Assembly: GCA_024274785.1 (NCBI GenBank)
Contig: JAJSAM010000014.1
Coordinates: forward strand, 1-64,000
DNA: 64,000 nt
Direction of reading: 5' to 3'
Source of the DNA: Planctomycetota bacterium
GTDB lineage: Bacteria > Planctomycetota > JAJSAM01
This document shows positions 61,620 through 64,000 of this stretch, piece after piece. Below the pieces are notes generated by a model. That model had not been told where the DNA came from, did no database searches, and saw nothing but the letters and a program-made list of their open reading frames with translations. How positions within the stretch are numbered: the stretch's first letter is position 1; every line of letters begins with the position of its first letter. The position numbers and the translations under genes were made by a program.

Positions 61620-64000
61620 ATGCGTATCGCCGCGGCGCTGCTCGTCCTCGTGCTCCTCTCTTCTTCCGCTTTGGCGGCGCCCCCGAACGTGGTCCGCTCC
61701 GAACCGGAAAACGGCACCATCGACGTGCCCGTGGATATCGGCATGCTTCGAATCCACTTCGACCAGGACATGGCCACCGGCTCCTGGACGATCTGGAAGT
61801 CGGAGCGAGGGGAACTCCCGCCCCTGAAGAGGATCTCCGACACTCCGTTCCGTGACGCTCGCACCTTCGAGCTTCCGATGGAGACGCTCGAACCGGGCAA
61901 GACCTACGCCATCCGGCTGAACAACACCGCGCGCGGCAAGCTCGGCTTCCGCTCCGCGGCGGGAGAGCCGCTTCCCGACACCGTGATCGCGTTCCGGACC
62001 GCGGACTCGGCGGCGCCAGCCCCGCAGGAGCCCGACAAGCCGGCGATTCCCGCGAAACCCGCAAAGCCCGGAAAGCCCGGAAAGCCCGGAAAGCCCGGAA
62101 AGCCCGGAAAGCCCGGAAAGATGAACCTGGGCCCGGTCCGCACCGATCCCGACCGGCTGTGGACGGTGCTGGTCTACATGGCTGCTGACAACGACGTGGA
62201 GCGCTTCGCCCCCGAGGCGCTGAATGACATCGAGGCCCGCTTCCCGGACCGGGGGGTGGAGATCATCGTGCTCTTCGACCGCGCGAAGGAGTATGACCGT
62301 TCGCACGGGGACTGGCACGACACCCGCGTCTACCGGGTCAAGCGGGGAAACCGCGATGACGCCCTGGAGTCGGAGCAGATTGCCGGTCTCGGCGAGCTCA
62401 ACATGGGCTCCGCCGACACTCTCGCCGAGTTCATCGCCGCCGGCCTCCGGACGTTCCCGGCGCCTCGCACCTGTCTCCTGATGTGGGATCACGGCATGGG
62501 CTGGGGAGGCAATGCGGTGGATGTGGATGCGCCGGGGGCGAAGAAGAGCCCGGACGAACTGACCCTCCTCGAACTGCGGGATGGTATGGCCCGGGGGCTC
62601 CAGGGCGGGGGGCGCGAGAAGCTCGACATCGTGCTCTTTCACATGTGCCTGATGGCCCAGGTGGAGATCGCGACGGAGATGATGTCGGTGGCTGACTACA
62701 TGGTCGCCTCGGAAGCGATGATCCCCTGCGCGATCGTGCCCTACGGCAATCTGTTGGCGAGCCTGGCCACGCAGACCGACCCTCGCGCCGCCGCCGCGGG
62801 GATGGTGGAGATCTACCGGCAGGCCTATCTGGCGAAGAAGGACGAGGGCTCGACTTCCTCGGCGATCGACCTCGCGAGGCTCCCCGGGTTGCTCGATGCC
62901 ATCGACGCTCTCGCCGGAAGGCTCGTCGGCGCGGCCGATCGCGATTGGCCGACACTCACCCGTTCGCTGTTCTTCTCCGAGAACTACATGGGGCGGACCG
63001 ACTACCGGATGGGGAAGAACGCCACCGCCAGCATCGACCTGCTCGACGCGGTCCGGAGAATGCGCGCCAACTCGAAGGACTTTCCGGCGGAGCCGGAGTA
63101 CCAGCGGCTGGAGCAGGAGTTCAGGGCATGCGTGCTCGACAATTATACCGGGGAGCGATGGAAGCTCAGCCGCGGGCTCGCGATCTACGGTCCCATTCGC
63201 GCCGAGAACCTGGGCGCGGCCTACCGGCAGACCACCTTCGGAAAACGAGGCGGCTGGCTCGGCCTCCTCGACCGCGTACATGCCGCCCAGAAGAGGCAGA
63301 TGTCTCCCCCGAAGGTGAAGGACATCCGGTTGCTCGACGCTGCCGGACGCCCCACGGAAACCGTGACGGGACTCTCCGGGACCCAGGTGCGGTTCACCGT
63401 CGAAGGGCGCAACATCCTGTGGGTGCTGGCCAACCAGGTGAGGCCCATCCGGGAGCCGAAGGGCATGGCGGTGATGTTCCGGACGTTCATTGTCGATGAC
63501 CGCTACGAGAAGCGCAAGGCGGACATGGCGACCGAACTCATCGACCTGGCGATGCCGATCTACGTGGACGGCGACAACCCGATCGCCAAGGAAGCGGGGG
63601 GGCTCGGCTTCAGGGTCACCGACGGAAAGAAACTCTACGAAGCCACGATCGACTACTCGGATCCCTCCCAGTTGCGCCTTCTCCGGGTGCCGGCCATCTA
63701 TCGCCACCCCGAGGATGGTGAGTTCCGGTGCGACATCATGTTCGATGTCAACTGGTCCCGGGCGGTCTTCGTCATCGGCTACATTCCGATGGCCGACGGT
63801 CGCTTCATGCCGAAGCAGTTCATTCCCAAGCCCGACGCGGAGCTCACCCTGCTCTACCAGGTGTTTACCGAGGACAACAAGGTGACGTTCGTGCCGACCG
63901 GCAAGGTGACGTGGAAGGACGGGCTGATGATCATTCCCGTTTTCGACGATCCCGGTCGCTACGGGTTGATGATCGAGGTTGAGTCCATCGAGGGCTCCGG
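61620..64000 (+). CDS. Clostripain-family (C11) protease with Ig-like domain, partial at 3' end
   Basis: At least 793 residues, continuing past the window edge with no stop. Signal peptide MRIAAALLVLVLLSSSALA, then a Big_5/SbsA-like Ig domain (VVRSEPENGTIDVPVDIGML and LEPGKTYAIRLNN), then a repetitive linker of Lys-Pro-Gly units (KPGKPGKPGKPGKPGK). The C11 peptidase domain begins WTVLVYMAADNDVERFAPEA; the catalytic His is in LMWDHGMGWGG and Cys in LFHMCLMAQVEIATEM. It cleaves after Arg or Lys in known members. ATG 61620 has GGGGAG upstream. A long frame on the opposite strand is a shadow. Confidence 0.85.
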   Translation, partial: MRIAAALLVLVLLSSSALAAPPNVVRSEPENGTIDVPVDIGMLRIHFDQDMATGSWTIWKSERGELPPLKRISDTPFRDARTFELPMETLEPGKTYAIRLNNTARGKLGFRSAAGEPLPDTVIAFRTADSAAPAPQEPDKPAIPAKPAKPGKPGKPGKPGKPGKPGKMNLGPVRTDPDRLWTVLVYMAADNDVERFAPEALNDIEARFPDRGVEIIVLFDRAKEYDRSHGDWHDTRVYRVKRGNRDDALESEQIAGLGELNMGSADTLAEFIAAGLRTFPAPRTCLLMWDHGMGWGGNAVDVDAPGAKKSPDELTLLELRDGMARGLQGGGREKLDIVLFHMCLMAQVEIATEMMSVADYMVASEAMIPCAIVPYGNLLASLATQTDPRAAAAGMVEIYRQAYLAKKDEGSTSSAIDLARLPGLLDAIDALAGRLVGAADRDWPTLTRSLFFSENYMGRTDYRMGKNATASIDLLDAVRRMRANSKDFPAEPEYQRLEQEFRACVLDNYTGERWKLSRGLAIYGPIRAENLGAAYRQTTFGKRGGWLGLLDRVHAAQKRQMSPPKVKDIRLLDAAGRPTETVTGLSGTQVRFTVEGRNILWVLANQVRPIREPKGMAVMFRTFIVDDRYEKRKADMATELIDLAMPIYVDGDNPIAKEAGGLGFRVTDGKKLYEATIDYSDPSQLRLLRVPAIYRHPEDGEFRCDIMFDVNWSRAVFVIGYIPMADGRFMPKQFIPKPDAELTLLYQVFTEDNKVTFVPTGKVTWKDGLMIIPVFDDPGRYGLMIEVESIEGS

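Noticed and set aside
61545-63707. 720-codon minus-strand open frame
   Set aside because: It is the shadow of the C11 protease gene on the plus strand, which has a signal peptide, family motifs and a ribosome site. The minus frame has no recognisable domain.

Overview
The window is high-GC bacterial DNA with dense gene packing on both strands. Many products are secreted proteins and lipoproteins. Several features fit a Planctomycetota-like (PVC-type) or similarly complex Gram-negative environmental bacterium: two exosortase-sorted proteins (one VPLPA-type, one PEP-CTERM), a von Willebrand A/HEAT-repeat secreted protein, multiheme cytochrome with HEAT and TPR repeats, DUF1254/DUF1214 protein, gingipain- and clostripain-like proteases, and a two-CW regulator. 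The phylum assignment is inference only; there is no rRNA or ribosomal protein in the window.

Layout. 1-6.4 kb is a decayed accessory island beside a tRNA-Arg(CCU) gene: a broken DUF4268/PD-(D/E)XK nuclease gene, a SprT-like peptidase gene, a multiply broken HIT/PLD/DEAD-box/DUF3427 helicase gene, and a transposase remnant. 6.4-26.8 kb holds mostly single secreted or enzymatic genes: CTERM protein, HEAT lipoprotein, DUF1254 protein, acid phosphatase, esterase, nitroreductase, glycosyltransferase, VWA protein, MsrA, ferredoxin-domain DUF362 protein, octaheme cytochrome and C25-like protease. 27-29.1 kb is an OmpR/EnvZ-type two-component pair. 30.8-35.3 kb is a translesion polymerase cassette, dinB-dnaE2, with a GTTC-N7-GTTC LexA-like site in its promoter. 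35.2-40.2 kb carries small envelope and stress genes (hspQ, secretin-like, M23 peptidase, FKBP, PAS-GGDEF, OsmC). 40.3-46.8 kb is an operon of tryptophanase followed by a TolC/MacA/MacB-like efflux system. 46.9-53.8 kb is mixed. 54.0-59.0 kb is a redox-signalling operon: macro domain, NarI/TmcC-like haem-b membrane protein, HdrD/TmcB-like Fe-S protein fused to a receiver domain, PAS-PAS histidine kinase and lone receiver. The window ends inside a clostripain-family protease gene.

Two genome-wide themes stand out. First, three dispersed intergenic repeat families are present: a roughly 163-bp MITE-like element with 14-15-bp terminal inverted repeats (repeat A), an about 80-110-bp structured repeat (repeat B), and a short palindromic repeat near gene ends (repeat C). 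Second, an unusual number of conserved genes are interrupted by a single in-frame stop with intact coding downstream (DUF4268 nuclease, thioredoxin-like protein, histidine kinase, dnaE2, TolC, ABC ATPase), and others by single-base frameshifts or, in the helicase, a 17-bp duplication. This points either to ongoing gene decay or to consensus or base-damage errors in the assembly.
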